From contig CALVVU010000001.1 of assembly GCA_944363975.1 (NCBI GenBank), forward strand, positions 372,001 to 436,000: 64,000 nt of DNA. The letters run 5' to 3'. Positions 63,282 through 64,000 of the stretch are shown here, piece after piece. The stretch's first letter is position 1. Each line of letters begins with the position of its first letter. Both the position numbers and the translations under genes were made by a program. Under the pieces are notes generated by a model, which did not search any database, was not told where the DNA came from, and worked only from the letters and a program-made list of their open reading frames with translations. Source of the DNA: Candidatus Coprovivens excrementavium. GTDB taxonomy: Bacteria > Bacillota_I > Bacilli_A > RF39 > UBA660.

Positions 63282-64000
63282 ATGAAAAAGAAAGTTAATA
63301 AAGAAGCTATAGTAATAGGATTAGTTATTATATTTATTGTTTTATTTCAAGTATCAAATACTTCTTATAGTATAAGTAATAATAGTAATAGTATAAAATT
63401 AGTTAATAAAATATTAGATAATAATACTATATATAATAAAGATGATAATATAGAAGATGGCTTGTTATTAGATGATGAATATTACTTTAAAGGGAATGTA
63501 AATAATAACTATGTATCTTTAAATAATGAATTATGGAGAATAGTATCTCTTAAAGATAATTATATAAAGATAATAAAAGAAGAAGGTATTAATAATAATA
63601 AATTATATAAATATAGTGATGATTATAATGAAGGAGATTACTTAGATAGTAATATATATAAGATATTAGATGAATGGTATAAGGAAGAACTTATTAACTA
63701 TGATAGTTATATATTAAAATATAATTATTGTGTCTTATATAAAGGTGAAGAATGTAAAGATAATAAATTACTTAAAATAGGTATTCTTAATTATGATGAT
63801 GTAGTTAAAGTAGGGGGAATAAAGAATATTAATAATAATAGTTATTATTTATATAATAGTAATGAATGGTGGATTTTAAATAGTTCTTATGATGTCTTAA
63901 TAGGTAGTTATTTTTCTGGATATATAAATAAATTGGGAAGTATAGAAGATGGGTTTGTAGATGAAGAGAAGACGATAAGACCAGTTATAGTATTAAGTAA
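63282..64000 (+). CDS. Surface protein, 3' end cut by the window (DUF6273-like end)
   Basis: 239 residues visible, open at the window edge. Starts MKKKVNKEAIVIGL after GGGTGG; an N-terminal transmembrane/signal segment (~8-24) is followed by Asn/Tyr-rich sequence. LNNELWRIVSL and IRPVIVLS resemble the DUF6273 pattern of surface proteins. Codon use is even more A/T-rich than neighbours, with Ile mostly ATA and Asn mostly AAT. I cannot give a function. Confidence 0.65.
   Translation, partial: MKKKVNKEAIVIGLVIIFIVLFQVSNTSYSISNNSNSIKLVNKILDNNTIYNKDDNIEDGLLLDDEYYFKGNVNNNYVSLNNELWRIVSLKDNYIKIIKEEGINNNKLYKYSDDYNEGDYLDSNIYKILDEWYKEELINYDSYILKYNYCVLYKGEECKDNKLLKIGILNYDDVVKVGGIKNINNNSYYLYNSNEWWILNSSYDVLIGSYFSGYINKLGSIEDGFVDEEKTIRPVIVLS

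Noticed and set aside
1-64000. Mycoplasma genetic code (TGA as Trp)
   Set aside because: TGA ends spoVT and yabG at family-typical lengths and Trp is written TGG throughout.

Overview
The window carries a bacterial chromosomal replication origin and the conserved gene neighbourhoods around it, from a very AT-rich, spore-forming-type Firmicute. I infer class Bacilli with a condensed genome. The evidence is the order rpmH-rnpA-yidC-jag-mnmE-mnmG-rsmG-noc on the minus strand left of the origin and dnaA-dnaN-recF-gyrB-gyrA on the plus strand right of it; a ComK homologue; Noc-type and parS DNA sites; and conserved sporulation genes (bofA, spoVT, yabG, yabP, yabQ, cwlD). Standard code is used: TGA stops genes such as spoVT and yabG and Trp is TGG. 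No rRNA, tRNA, insertion sequence or CRISPR array was seen.

Layout. 1-1425: end of a class A penicillin-binding protein. 1445-9070: the leftward origin block. 9071-9366 and 10762-10918: two DnaA-box clusters flanking dnaA (bipartite origin). 10919-18281: dnaN, comK (unusual here), recF, gyrB, gyrA. 18292-18692: four parS sites, two directly abutting DnaA-box-like 9-mers, then the SRP RNA gene. 18847-28824: tadA, dnaX, ybaB, recR, bofA, holB, ricT, trmN6, pth, mfd, spoVT, a compressed version of the Bacillus order. 28850-31737: a methionine-type T-box controlling a HAD phosphatase, a dUTPase and metG. 31830-36444: tatD, a 3D-domain protein, rsmA, yabG, veg, spoVG, yabP, yabQ, divIC. 36475-42673: accessory genes (C92-like peptidase, mntP, membrane regulator, nrdG, glycosylation pair). 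42731-46824: ecfA1-ecfA2-ecfT-truA-rplM-rpsI, in which the ECF transporter subunits have lost catalytic motifs.

46957-53232 holds surface proteins (including an Ltp-repeat protein), cwlD, a decayed macro-domain protein, a DUF5131 protein, a zinc phospholipase C-like protein and an Abi/HEPN protein. htrA and rimO follow. 55779-59582 is a type VII secretion substrate cluster: two peptidoglycan hydrolases with WXG-like N-terminal helical hairpins surround four small WXG100-like proteins, with no secretion ATPase nearby. Next come an LRR protein with a dead transglutaminase fold (59654-61198), rdgB, an Ig-like/beta-lactamase-like exoprotein and a truncated surface protein.

How it works together: DnaA, DnaN, RecF, gyrase, DnaX, HolB and Noc run and protect replication near the origin. 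Perfect Noc sites (6977-6990, 31784-31797) and parS sites suggest that nucleoid occlusion and segregation are both organised from this region. Many transcription units are separated only by a terminator whose T-run is followed within a few bases by an extended -10 promoter.
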